DNA from: Streptomyces sp. S3(2020)
Lineage (GTDB): Bacteria; Actinomycetota; Actinomycetes; Streptomycetales; Streptomycetaceae
DNA length: 35,043 nt
Direction: 5' to 3'
NCBI RefSeq assembly: GCF_013044505.1
Contig: NZ_JABERD010000099.1
Coordinates: 1-35,043, forward strand
Shown here: one piece after another, positions 8,067-16,896 of the stretch
Numbering within the stretch: position 1 is the stretch's first letter
Layout: the number at the start of each line of letters is the position of its first letter
Made by a program: the position numbers and the translations under genes
The notes under the pieces: generated by a model
What the model was told of the DNA's origin: nothing
Databases searched by the model: none
What the model saw: the letters and a program-made list of their open reading frames with translations, nothing else

Positions 8067-8084
8067 ATTGTGAGCGCTAACAAT
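8067..8084. promoter_or_regulatory. lac-operator-like palindrome
   Basis: ATTGTGAGCGCTAACAAT is an 18-bp inverted repeat about a central GCGC with one mismatched pair. It closely resembles the E. coli lac operator and the GCGC-centred sites of Streptomyces LacI proteins. It overlaps a possible minus-strand -10 (CACAAT, 8072-8067), 19 bp from TTGACC (8097-8092), so autorepression of the gene at 7003-8022 is likely. It lies about 130 bp upstream of the dehydratase -35. Confidence 0.75.
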
Positions 8085-8097
8085 TCATGGCGGTCAA
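8067..8097 (-). promoter_or_regulatory. Candidate promoter of the LacI-family gene
   Basis: On the minus strand, TTGACC (8097-8092) and CACAAT (8072-8067) are separated by 19 bp. The lac-like palindrome covers the -10 and part of the spacer. The long spacer makes this a moderate candidate. Confidence 0.4.
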
Positions 8098-8213
8098 GAG
8101 GGCTGCATCAGGGAAGGCATCACGGTTGAATAACGCCGCAGGCTGGGAGAGTTGAGGCCGTGAGCGAATGTGGGCGTCTCCAAAACCGTTACGCCGTTCG
8201 ACCACCCGACCCA

Positions 8214-8243
8214 TTGACACCCCGACCGCGTCGTCCTTACGGT
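8214..8243 (+). promoter_or_regulatory. Promoter of the dehydratase operon
   Basis: TTGACA (8214-8219) is followed by an 18-bp spacer and TACGGT (8238-8243), a good match to the housekeeping sigma pattern of Streptomyces. Transcription would begin near 8250, just upstream of the shared boxes at 8253-8280, so a repressor there could block elongation or initiation. The arabinanase promoter at 20 kb has the same -10. Confidence 0.65.
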
Positions 8244-8252
8244 CGGGCCAGC

Positions 8253-8280
8253 ATTTCGAACGTGAGCCGAAATTTCGAAC
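8253..8280 (+). promoter_or_regulatory. Shared regulon boxes, dehydratase copy
   Basis: A half-type site ATTTCGAAC (8253-8261) is followed by a full near-palindrome CCGAAATTTCGAAC (8267-8280). They lie between the predicted transcription start and the RBS AGGGAG (8296-8301). Two copies close together at one promoter strengthen the case for a real operator. Confidence 0.65.
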
Positions 8281-8307
8281 AAGCTGAGAGAGTCTAGGGA
8301 GTAGCTC

Positions 8308-9465
8308 GTGCGCATCACGGGAATCAGCACGCACGTGGTCGGGACGCCATGGCGCAACCTGACCTACGTCCAGGTGCACACCGACGAGGGGCTCACCGGA
8401 GTCGGCGAGACCCGCATGCTGGGCCACACCGACGCCCTGCTCGGCTATCTGCACGAGGCGCAGGCCAACCACATTCTCGGCTCGGACCCGTTCGCTGTCG
8501 AGGATCTGGTCAAGCGGATGAAGTACGGCGACTACGGGCGGGCCGGCGAGATCGTGATGTCCGGCATCGCCGTCATCGAGATGGCCTGCTGGGACATCAA
8601 GGGCAAGGCCCTGGGCGTCCCGGTGTGGCAGCTGCTCGGCGGGAAGGTCACCGACAAGGTCAAGGCGTACGCCAACGGCTGGTACACCACCGAGCGCACC
8701 CCGGAGGCCTACCACAAGGCCGCCCAGGGGGTCATGGAGCGCGGCTACCGGGCGCTGAAGATCGACCCGTTCGGGACCGGGCACTTCGAGCTGGACCACG
8801 AGCAGAGCATGTACGCCGTCTCGCTCATCGAGGCCGTCCGGGACGCCATCGGCCCCGACGCCGAGCTGATGCTGGAGATGCACGGCCGCTTCTCCCCCGC
8901 CACCGCCATCCGCCTGGCCCGGGACCTCGCCCCCTTCAAGCCCGCGTGGCTGGAGGAGCCGGTGCCGCCGGAGAACCTGAAGGCGCTGGAGAAGGTCGCC
9001 GCCAAGGTCGACATGCCGGTCGCCACGGGTGAGCGCATCCACGACCGCATCGAGTTCCGCGAGCTCTTCGAGAGCCAGGCCGTGGACATCATCCAGCCCG
9101 ACGTGGGCCACATCGGCGGTATCTGGGAGACCCGGAAGCTGGCGGCGACCGCCGAGACCCACTACATGCTGGTCGCGCCGCACAACGTGGGCGGCCCGGT
9201 GCTGACCGCGGCCTCGCTCCAGGTCGGCTTCACCTCGCCGAACTTCAAGATCCTGGAGCACTTCAACGATTTCGCGGACGCGGACATCAAGAAGGTCGTC
9301 AAGGGCGCCCCGCAGGTCGTGGACGGCTACTTCGAGCTCTCGCACGAGCCGGGCCTGGGGGTCGAGCTGGACGTCGACGCGGCGGCGGAGTTCCCGCAGC
9401 AGCAGGCCCGCTTCGACCTGTGGGCCGACGGCTGGGAGCAGCGCAAGCCGAAGGGCACCGAGTGA
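8308..9465 (+). CDS. Galactonate dehydratase-like enolase-superfamily enzyme
   Basis: A 385-residue enzyme of the mandelate-racemase/enolase superfamily, similar in length and motifs to E. coli DgoD (D-galactonate dehydratase). Metal ligands appear as EMHGRF (Glu in place of the more usual Asp of DxH), the second Glu in WLEEPVPPENL, and the third in ATGERIHDR. The catalytic His lies in VAPHNVGGPV, followed by Glu in ILEHF, as in DgoD. LKIDPFG supplies the KxD element. It should dehydrate a sugar acid to a 2-keto-3-deoxy acid. The GTG start at 8308 has AGGGAG six bases upstream. Its stop overlaps the next start (GTGA), so it is translationally coupled to the dehydrogenase. The exact sugar acid (galactonate, arabinonate or other) is not determined by these motifs. 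Confidence 0.82.
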   Translation: MRITGISTHVVGTPWRNLTYVQVHTDEGLTGVGETRMLGHTDALLGYLHEAQANHILGSDPFAVEDLVKRMKYGDYGRAGEIVMSGIAVIEMACWDIKGKALGVPVWQLLGGKVTDKVKAYANGWYTTERTPEAYHKAAQGVMERGYRALKIDPFGTGHFELDHEQSMYAVSLIEAVRDAIGPDAELMLEMHGRFSPATAIRLARDLAPFKPAWLEEPVPPENLKALEKVAAKVDMPVATGERIHDRIEFRELFESQAVDIIQPDVGHIGGIWETRKLAATAETHYMLVAPHNVGGPVLTAASLQVGFTSPNFKILEHFNDFADADIKKVVKGAPQVVDGYFELSHEPGLGVELDVDAAAEFPQQQARFDLWADGWEQRKPKGTE

Positions 9466-10466
9466 GCACCGCGGTCGTCATCGGGGCGCCCGGCGAGCAC
9501 GAGCTCGTCGAGCACACCCCGCGCGAGCCCGGCGCCGGGGAGGCCCTGGTCCGCGTCCACGCGGTCGGCATCTGCGGCAGCGACCGCGAGGTCTACCAGG
9601 GCAACCGGCCCGAGGGCTACGTCCGTTACCCGCTCACCCCCGGCCACGAGTGGTCCGGCACGGTCGAGCAGGTGGGCTCCGGGGTCCCAGCCTCTCTGGT
9701 CGGCCGCAAGGTCGTCGGCGAGGGCTTTCGCAACTGCCAGGTCTGCGACCGCTGCCACGAGGGCGAGACCACGCTGTGCACGGCCGGCTACGAGGAGACC
9801 GGCTTCACCCAGCCCGGCGCCATGGCCACCACCCTCACCCTGCCCGCCCGCCTGCTGCACGCCCTCCCGGACGACGCCGACCTGACCGCCGCCGCCCTCC
9901 TGGAACCCGCCGCGTGCATCGCCGCCGCCGCGCTCAAGGCGAACGCCCGGCCCGGCGAGCGCGTCGCCGTCGTGGGCACCGGGACGCTCGGGATGTTCGC
10001 CGTGCAGTTCCTGAAGGCGGGCTCGCCCTCGGAGCTGCTGGTGGTCGGCACCCGCCCGGACCGGGCGGAGCTGTCGAAGAAGTTCGGCGCCACCGACTTC
10101 CGCACCAAGGACCAGGAACTGCCCGACGACTTCGACGTCGTGATCGAGACCGCCGGGTCCGCGTCCGCCGCGAACACCGCGGCCGCGCTGCTCAGACGCG
10201 GCGGCCGGCTCGTCCTGACCGGTATCCCGGCCGCGGGCGCCGACGGTCTCGACCCGACCGACCTCGTCGTACGGCAGCTGGAGGTGCACACCGTGTTCGG
10301 GGCGCCGCCGGACGCCTGGGCGCACACCGTGCGGGTCTTCGGCGCCGGACTGCTCGACCCGCTGCCGCTCGTCACGCACGAGCTGCCGCTGGATGAGTTT
10401 CCGCAGGCCATCGAGTTGGTGGGGTCCGGCGACCCGAAGGTCGGAAAGGTCCTCCTACGGCCATGA
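9462..10466 (+). CDS. Zinc-dependent medium-chain dehydrogenase
   Basis: A 334-residue medium-chain alcohol/sugar dehydrogenase. The catalytic zinc site shows as GICGSDREVYQ (Cys), TPGHEWSG (His-Glu) and the GEG following. The structural zinc loop has four cysteines in NCQVCDRCHEGETTLC. The Rossmann fold nucleotide-binding motif is VAVVGTGTLGMFAVQ. I chose the GTG at 9462, which overlaps the dehydratase stop by four bases, so the two are co-expressed. Context suggests oxidation of a sugar or polyol in the pathway served by the neighbouring dehydratase, for example an aldose to its lactone, but substrates of this family are hard to predict. A perfect hairpin follows the stop. Confidence 0.87.
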   Translation: MSTAVVIGAPGEHELVEHTPREPGAGEALVRVHAVGICGSDREVYQGNRPEGYVRYPLTPGHEWSGTVEQVGSGVPASLVGRKVVGEGFRNCQVCDRCHEGETTLCTAGYEETGFTQPGAMATTLTLPARLLHALPDDADLTAAALLEPAACIAAAALKANARPGERVAVVGTGTLGMFAVQFLKAGSPSELLVVGTRPDRAELSKKFGATDFRTKDQELPDDFDVVIETAGSASAANTAAALLRRGGRLVLTGIPAAGADGLDPTDLVVRQLEVHTVFGAPPDAWAHTVRVFGAGLLDPLPLVTHELPLDEFPQAIELVGSGDPKVGKVLLRP

Positions 10467-10479
10467 CACCCCCCTGAGC

Positions 10480-10523
10480 CGTACGCCGGTACGGGGTACC
10501 TGACGACTTCGTACCGGCGTACG
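10480..10523. terminator. Perfect 14-bp hairpin after the dehydrogenase gene
   Basis: Arms CGTACGCCGGTACG (10480-10493) and CGTACCGGCGTACG (10510-10523) are exact reverse complements around a 16-base loop. It starts 14 bp after the dehydrogenase stop and precedes the box at 10559, so it probably separates two transcription units. It lacks a T-run. An operator role is possible because each arm is itself almost symmetric. Confidence 0.65.
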
Positions 10524-10558
10524 CCCAAGGCCTTCTCCATCCAGAGCCGCGACCCTCG

Positions 10559-10573
10559 TCCGAAATATCGAAC
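10559..10573 (+). promoter_or_regulatory. Shared regulon box, U32-like gene copy
   Basis: TCCGAAATATCGAAC lies 15 bp upstream of the GTG at 10588, just before the AAGGA Shine-Dalgarno. The core is identical, in reverse complement, to the ytfQ-like copy (CGATATTTCG). Confidence 0.6.
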
Positions 10574-10587
10574 CTGAAGGACAGCTT

Positions 10588-11556
10588 GTGACCGAGACCA
10601 CCGCCAGCGCGGCCCGACGACCCGGTGAGCAGGCGCTCGCTGCGCTCGGCCTCGACGCGCCCGCGCACGATCCCGCCGACGCCTCCCCGCACTCCTTCCC
10701 CGGCGGCGGCCGCTGGCGCACCGAAGTGCCCTCCGTGGAGGGCCCCGAGGCCCTCGCCGTGGTCCTCAAGGAGTCCTCGCGGCTCGATGTGCCGGTGCAC
10801 CGGGTCAGCCAGGGCAGCGGCGTGTGGATGCTGACCGACGCCGAGATCACCGAGATGGTGGAGGCGACCGCCGAGCGCGACATCGAGCTCTGCCTGTTCA
10901 CCGGCCCCCGCGGCACCTGGGACATCGGCGGCTCGACCCGGACCGACTCCAGGGGCGGCGGGCTGCGCGCCCGGGGGCACGACGCGGTCGCCGGGTGTGT
11001 CGAGGACGCCGTCCGCGCCACCGAGCTGGGTGTGAAGTGCCTCCTCGTCGCCGACGAGGGCGTGCTGTGGGCGCTGCACCGGGCGCGGGTCGCCGGGATC
11101 ATCCCGGCCGACACGACCCTGAAGGTGTCGGCGCTGATCGGACCGGTGAACCCGGCCGCGTACGCCGTCTACGAGAACCTCGGCGGCGACTCGATCAACG
11201 TGCCCAGCGACCTGACGCTGGATCACCTCACCGAGATACGCCGGGTGTCGGGCGCCCCCATGGACATGTACATCGAGGCCCCCGACGACCTCGGCGGCTA
11301 CGTGCGGATGTACGAGGTCGCCGAGCTCATCCGGCGCGGCGCACCGATCTATCTGAAGTTCGGTCTGTCGAAGGCCCCCGGGATCTATCCGTACGGGCAT
11401 CACATGCGCGAGCTCACGCTGTCCACCGCCAAGGAAAGAGTGCGGCGCGGACGGCTCGCCCTGGACCTGCTCGCACGGCATGGAGCGGACGGCGACATGG
11501 CGCCGCTCGGCTCGCGACTGCCGGGCGCACTGAAGCGCTTCGAAACGCCTGCATAA
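10588..11556 (+). CDS. TIM-barrel protein resembling U32 peptidase family
   Basis: A 322-residue protein I cannot assign to a reaction. The middle resembles the U32 peptidase/collagenase-like TIM barrel in order of elements: VKCLLVADEGVLWAL, then LKVSALIGPVNPAAYAVYENLG, then INVPSDLTLDHLTEIRR and MDMYIEAP. It has only three Cys residues (in ELCLFTG, AGCVED and VKCLLV), so the four-Cys iron-sulfur site of UbiU/RlhA-type members is absent. No signal peptide or membrane segment is seen, so it is probably cytosolic. The GTG at 10588 has AAGGA upstream and is directly preceded by the shared box. It sits between a sugar-acid dehydratase/dehydrogenase pair and an importer. A lyase or aldolase role in that pathway is speculation. 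Confidence 0.6.
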   Translation: MTETTASAARRPGEQALAALGLDAPAHDPADASPHSFPGGGRWRTEVPSVEGPEALAVVLKESSRLDVPVHRVSQGSGVWMLTDAEITEMVEATAERDIELCLFTGPRGTWDIGGSTRTDSRGGGLRARGHDAVAGCVEDAVRATELGVKCLLVADEGVLWALHRARVAGIIPADTTLKVSALIGPVNPAAYAVYENLGGDSINVPSDLTLDHLTEIRRVSGAPMDMYIEAPDDLGGYVRMYEVAELIRRGAPIYLKFGLSKAPGIYPYGHHMRELTLSTAKERVRRGRLALDLLARHGADGDMAPLGSRLPGALKRFETPA

Positions 11557-11652
11557 CGTTCCGGACAACACCTTCACAAAAGTCGACGCAGTCACACAGA
11601 CTCCGACACGACTTCGCCAGACCGATCGCCTCGAACATCAAGGAAGATGATC

Positions 11653-12759
11653 ATGATCAACCGTAGAGCCGCTCTCTCCGCCATAGCCACCTCGGCCGTC
11701 CTCGCCCTCACCCTGACCGCCTGCGGCCAGGACAGCGAGGGAGGCAGCGCGGAGGAGACGGGCAGCGCCAAGGGCGGCACCATCGGCATCTCGATGCCGA
11801 CCAAGTCCTCCGAGCGCTGGATCGCCGACGGCAAGAACGTCGTGGCGGACCTGGAGGCCAAGGGCTACAAGACCAGCCTGGTCTACGGCGAGGACGACCC
11901 GGAGAACCAGGTCTCGCAGATCGAGAACCTGATCACCAAGGGCGTCAAGGCGCTCATCATCGCGGCGATCGACAACAAGTCCCTCAACGGCGTGCTCCAG
12001 CAGGCCAAGGACGCGAACATCCCGGTCATCGCCTACGACCGCCTGATCCTCGGCTCGGCGAACGTCGACTACTACGCGTCGTTCGACAACACCAAGGTCG
12101 GCGAGCTCCAGGCCAACTACATCGTCGAGAAGCTGGGCCTCGCCGAGGGCAAGGGCCCCTTCAACGTCGAGCTGTTCGCCGGCTCCAACGACGACAACAA
12201 CACCAAGTACTTCTTCAACGGCGCGATGAGCGTCCTGCAGCCGTACATCGACAGCAAGAAGCTGGTCGTCCAGTCCGGCCAGACGGGCCTCACCCAGGTC
12301 ACCACGCTGCGCTGGGACGGTGCCACGGCGCAGAAGCGCATGGACGACATCCTGACCAAGTCGTACTCCAGCAAGAAGGTCGACGCGGTCCTCTCGCCCT
12401 ACGACGGCATCTCGATCGGCATCCTGTCGGCGCTGAAGTCCGACGGCTACGGCACCAAGTCCAAGCCGCTCCCGGTCCTCACCGGCCAGGACGCCGAGCT
12501 CGCCTCGGTGAAGTCGATCATCGCGGGCCAGCAGACGCAGACCGTCTACAAGGACACCCGTGAGCTCGCCAAGGTCGCCGGCAGCATGGTGGACGCGGTC
12601 CTCAACGGCAAGAAGCCGGAGACCAACGACACCAAGACCTACGACAACGGCTCCAAGGTCGTCCCCGCCTACCTGCTGAAGCCGGTGAGCGTCGACAAGA
12701 CCAACTACAAGGAGATCCTGGTCGACGGCGGCTACTACACCGAGGGCGACCTCAAGTAG
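11653..12759 (+). CDS. chvE: Multiple-sugar-binding lipoprotein, ChvE-like
   Basis: A 368-residue binding-protein lipoprotein. The leader MINRRAALSAIATS ends in a lipobox LTAC with Cys24 as the lipidated residue. The mature part has the ChvE/XylF pattern: GISMPTKSSERW, DPENQVSQIENLI, IIAAIDNKSL, PVIAYDRLI and VLTGQDAE. This family binds aldoses such as arabinose, galactose, xylose and glucose. Of two near ATGs, I chose 11653 because AAGGAAG lies at proper spacing; the ATG at 11647 is too close to it. The ATPase follows after 44 bp and the permease overlaps that, so the three form one importer operon. The upstream 96 bp to the U32-like gene has no clear terminator, so read-through is possible. 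Confidence 0.88.
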   Translation: MINRRAALSAIATSAVLALTLTACGQDSEGGSAEETGSAKGGTIGISMPTKSSERWIADGKNVVADLEAKGYKTSLVYGEDDPENQVSQIENLITKGVKALIIAAIDNKSLNGVLQQAKDANIPVIAYDRLILGSANVDYYASFDNTKVGELQANYIVEKLGLAEGKGPFNVELFAGSNDDNNTKYFFNGAMSVLQPYIDSKKLVVQSGQTGLTQVTTLRWDGATAQKRMDDILTKSYSSKKVDAVLSPYDGISIGILSALKSDGYGTKSKPLPVLTGQDAELASVKSIIAGQQTQTVYKDTRELAKVAGSMVDAVLNGKKPETNDTKTYDNGSKVVPAYLLKPVSVDKTNYKEILVDGGYYTEGDLK

Positions 12760-12803
12760 TCCCTCACCGCCTGTAGACAGAACAGAGATTGGAAGGCACG
12801 ACC

Positions 12804-14350
<1,547 letters not shown>

Positions 14351-14354
<4 letters not shown>

Positions 14355-15595
14355 GCACCAACGTGACCAAGAGCCCGGCGGTGGCTCCGCCCGGGAAGAG
14401 CGGGGGACCGTCCTCCGGCAACGGGTTGCTGCAGCTGATGCTGGACGGCCTGCGCCGCAACATGCGCCAGTACGGCATGCTGATCGCCCTCGGCCTGATC
14501 GTCGCGCTCTTCGCCGTGTGGACCGACGGCGTCCTGATCGAGCCGCGCAACGTCTCCAACCTGGTCCTCCAGAACGCCTACGTGCTGATCCTCGCGATCG
14601 GCATGATGCTGGTCATCATCTCGGGCCATATCGACCTGTCGGTCGGCTCGTTGACGGCGTTCGTGGGCGCGTTCGCGGCCATCCTGACCGTGCAGCACGA
14701 CGTGGCGTGGCCGGTGGCTGTGGCGCTGAGCCTGGTGTGCGGCGCGGTGGCCGGCGGCATACAAGGGTTCTTCATCGCGTATCTCGGCATACCGTCGTTC
14801 ATCGTCACCCTCGCCGGCATGCTGATCTTCCGCGGCTTCACCGAGATCCTGCTGGACGGCCAGACCCTCAGCCCGTTCCCCTCGGGCCTGGAGAAGATGG
14901 GCAACGGCTTCCTGCCGGAGACCGGCCCGGACACCAACTACCACAACATCACGCTGCTGCTGGGCCTCGCCCTGATCGTCTTCGTGGTCCTCCAGGAGGT
15001 CCGGGACCGCAAGCGCCAGCAGGAGTTCTCCCTCGACGTGCTGCCGCGGAACATCTTCCTGCTGAAGCTCGTCTCGATCGTCGCCGCGGTCCTCACCGTC
15101 ACGATGCTGCTCGCCAGCTACAAGGGCGCGCCGATCATCCTGCTGATCCTCGGCGGACTGCTCGTCGGCTACGGCTACATCATGCGCAACGCCGTCTTCG
15201 GCCGTCACATCTACGCGATCGGCGGCAACCTGCCGGCCGCGAAGCTGTCCGGTGTGAAGGACAAGAAGGTCGTCTTCCTCGTCTTCCTGAACATGGGCGC
15301 GCTGGCCGCCCTGGCGGGTCTGGCGATCGCCGCGCGACTGAACGCGGCCTCCCCGAAGGCGGGTCTGAACTACGAACTGGAGGCCATCGCCTCGGCGTTC
15401 ATCGGCGGCGCGTCCATGAGCGGCGGTGTCGGCACCGTCCTCGGCGCGATCATCGGCGGTCTCGTCCTCGGCGTCCTGAACAACGGCATGAACCTCCTCA
15501 GCGTCGGTTCCGACTGGCAGCAGGTCATCAAGGGCCTCGCCCTGCTGGCCGCGGTCGGCTTCGACGTCTGGAACAAGCGCAAGTCCGGTTCGTAG
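14351..15595 (+). CDS. gguB: Sugar ABC permease, GguB/XylH-like
   Basis: A 414-residue CUT2 membrane permease, larger than the YtfT/YjfF type because of extra membrane segments, as in XylH and GguB. Recognisable motifs are GHIDLSVGSLTAF near residue 95, GIPSFIVTLAGMLIFRG and AFIGGASMSGGVGTV near the C-terminus. A cytoplasmic loop (EVRDRKRQQEFSLD) lies in the middle. The ATG at 14351 overlaps the ATPase stop and has AGAGGT at proper spacing. It is the single channel protein of the ChvE-type importer and is followed by a strong terminator hairpin before the epimerase gene. Confidence 0.9.
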
Positions 15596-15625
15596 ACCTG
15601 ATGACCTGATCGACCGGATCGGATC

Positions 15626-15653
15626 GGGCCCCGCCTCGCGGCGGGGCCCTTCC
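15626..15653 (+). terminator. Terminator hairpin after the gguB-like gene
   Basis: Arms GGGCCCCGC (15626-15634) and GCGGGGCCC (15641-15649) pair perfectly around CTCGCG and are followed by TTCC. It lies 30 bp after the permease stop and 17 bp before the epimerase start, so it may attenuate rather than fully stop transcription into the epimerase. Confidence 0.75.
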
Positions 15654-15670
15654 CATAGGAGGAGGCACCG

Positions 15671-16717
15671 GTGAAGACGCTCTTCGGCACACTCGCCGAC
15701 GGGACGGAGATCCACAACTGGTCGCTGGAGAACGGCGGCACGCGTATGGAGGTCCTGTCCTACGGCGGGATCGTGAAGTCCCTGGAGGTCCCCGACCGGC
15801 ACGGCCGGTACGCGAACGTCTCCCTGGGCTTCGACCGTATCGAGGACTACGTCGACTCCAGCCCGTACTTCGGGGCGCTGATCGGCCGCTACGGCAACCG
15901 CATCGGCAAGGGCGCCTTCACCTTGGACGGCTCCGGGTACCAACTCTCCGTGGACGACGGGGAGAACAGCCTGCACGGCGGCGCCGACGGCTTCGACCGG
16001 CGGGTGTGGGACGTCGAGCCGTTCACCGAGGGCACCGACATCGGCCTGCGGTTGTCCTACACGTCCCCCGACGGCGAGATGGGCTACCCGGGCACGCTCC
16101 GGGTGCGGGTGACGTACACCCTCACCGAACACGGCGACTGGCGCATCGACTACGAGGCCACCACCGACCGGGCCACCGTCGTCAACCTCACCAGCCACGT
16201 CTACTGGAACCTCGCGGGCGCGGGCAGCGGCACGATCCAGGACCACGAGCTCCAGCTCGCCGCGTCCCGCTACACACCCACCGACCCGGGACTGATTCCG
16301 ACCGGTGAACTGGCGCCGGTCGAGGGCACCCCCTTCGACTTCCGCGAGACCAAGCCGATCGGCCGGGACCTGCGCACCGGGCACCCGCAGCTGCTCGCCG
16401 CCAAGGGCTACGACCACAACTGGGCGCTGGACAAGGGCGTCACGGCCGAGCCGGAGCACATCGCGACCCTCCACGACCCGTCCTCCGGCCGCACCCTGAG
16501 GATCGCCACCAACGAGCCGGGCGTCCAGTTCTACTCGGGCAACTTCCTCGACGGCACCCTGGTCGGGCCGGACGGACGCAGCTACCGCCAGGGCGATGCG
16601 CTGTGCCTGGAGACACAGCACTATCCTGACTCCCCGAACCACCCGTCGTTCCCGTCGACCGTGCTCAGGCCGGGCGAGACGTACCGGACGACGACGATTC
16701 ACACGTTCCACGCGTGA
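15671..16717 (+). CDS. galM: Aldose 1-epimerase (mutarotase)
   Basis: A 348-residue member of the GalM family, which interconverts alpha and beta anomers of aldoses such as galactose and arabinose. Typical motifs appear in order: GRYGNRIGKG, NSLHGG, NLTSHVYWNL (catalytic His) and ETQHYPDSPNHP with the catalytic Glu just before TQHYPDSPN. No signal peptide is seen, so it is cytosolic. The GTG at 15671 has AGGAGGAGG upstream. It directly follows the ChvE/GguAB importer on the same strand, which fits conversion of the imported sugar into the anomer used by the next enzyme. The exact sugar is not determined. Confidence 0.92.
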   Translation: MKTLFGTLADGTEIHNWSLENGGTRMEVLSYGGIVKSLEVPDRHGRYANVSLGFDRIEDYVDSSPYFGALIGRYGNRIGKGAFTLDGSGYQLSVDDGENSLHGGADGFDRRVWDVEPFTEGTDIGLRLSYTSPDGEMGYPGTLRVRVTYTLTEHGDWRIDYEATTDRATVVNLTSHVYWNLAGAGSGTIQDHELQLAASRYTPTDPGLIPTGELAPVEGTPFDFRETKPIGRDLRTGHPQLLAAKGYDHNWALDKGVTAEPEHIATLHDPSSGRTLRIATNEPGVQFYSGNFLDGTLVGPDGRSYRQGDALCLETQHYPDSPNHPSFPSTVLRPGETYRTTTIHTFHA

Positions 16718-16729
16718 CACCGCATCCCG

Positions 16730-16746
16730 TGTGAAACTTCTTCACA
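16730..16746. promoter_or_regulatory. Short inverted repeat before the aminotransferase gene
   Basis: TGTGAA (16730-16735) and TTCACA (16741-16746) are separated by five bases. It could be an operator for the downstream gene or a weak hairpin after the epimerase. No matching factor is known to me. Confidence 0.3.
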
Positions 16747-16896
16747 GGCAGCACACAAGTTCTTACCGATTTCTCAGCGGTTGAACAGTGCCACCCCAGC
16801 CTCCGTATGTATGGGCGGCCCGTGCTCCCCCGCGCGGGCCACCTAAAGACGACGGTCCCGGTCGTCCCCACCGGGTCCGCCCCATACGGAGGTTCC

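Noticed and set aside
8067..8084. Vector-derived lac operator contamination
   Set aside because: The flanking DNA is continuous high-GC native sequence with a cognate LacI-family gene next to it, and the spacing of the site differs from E. coli O1.
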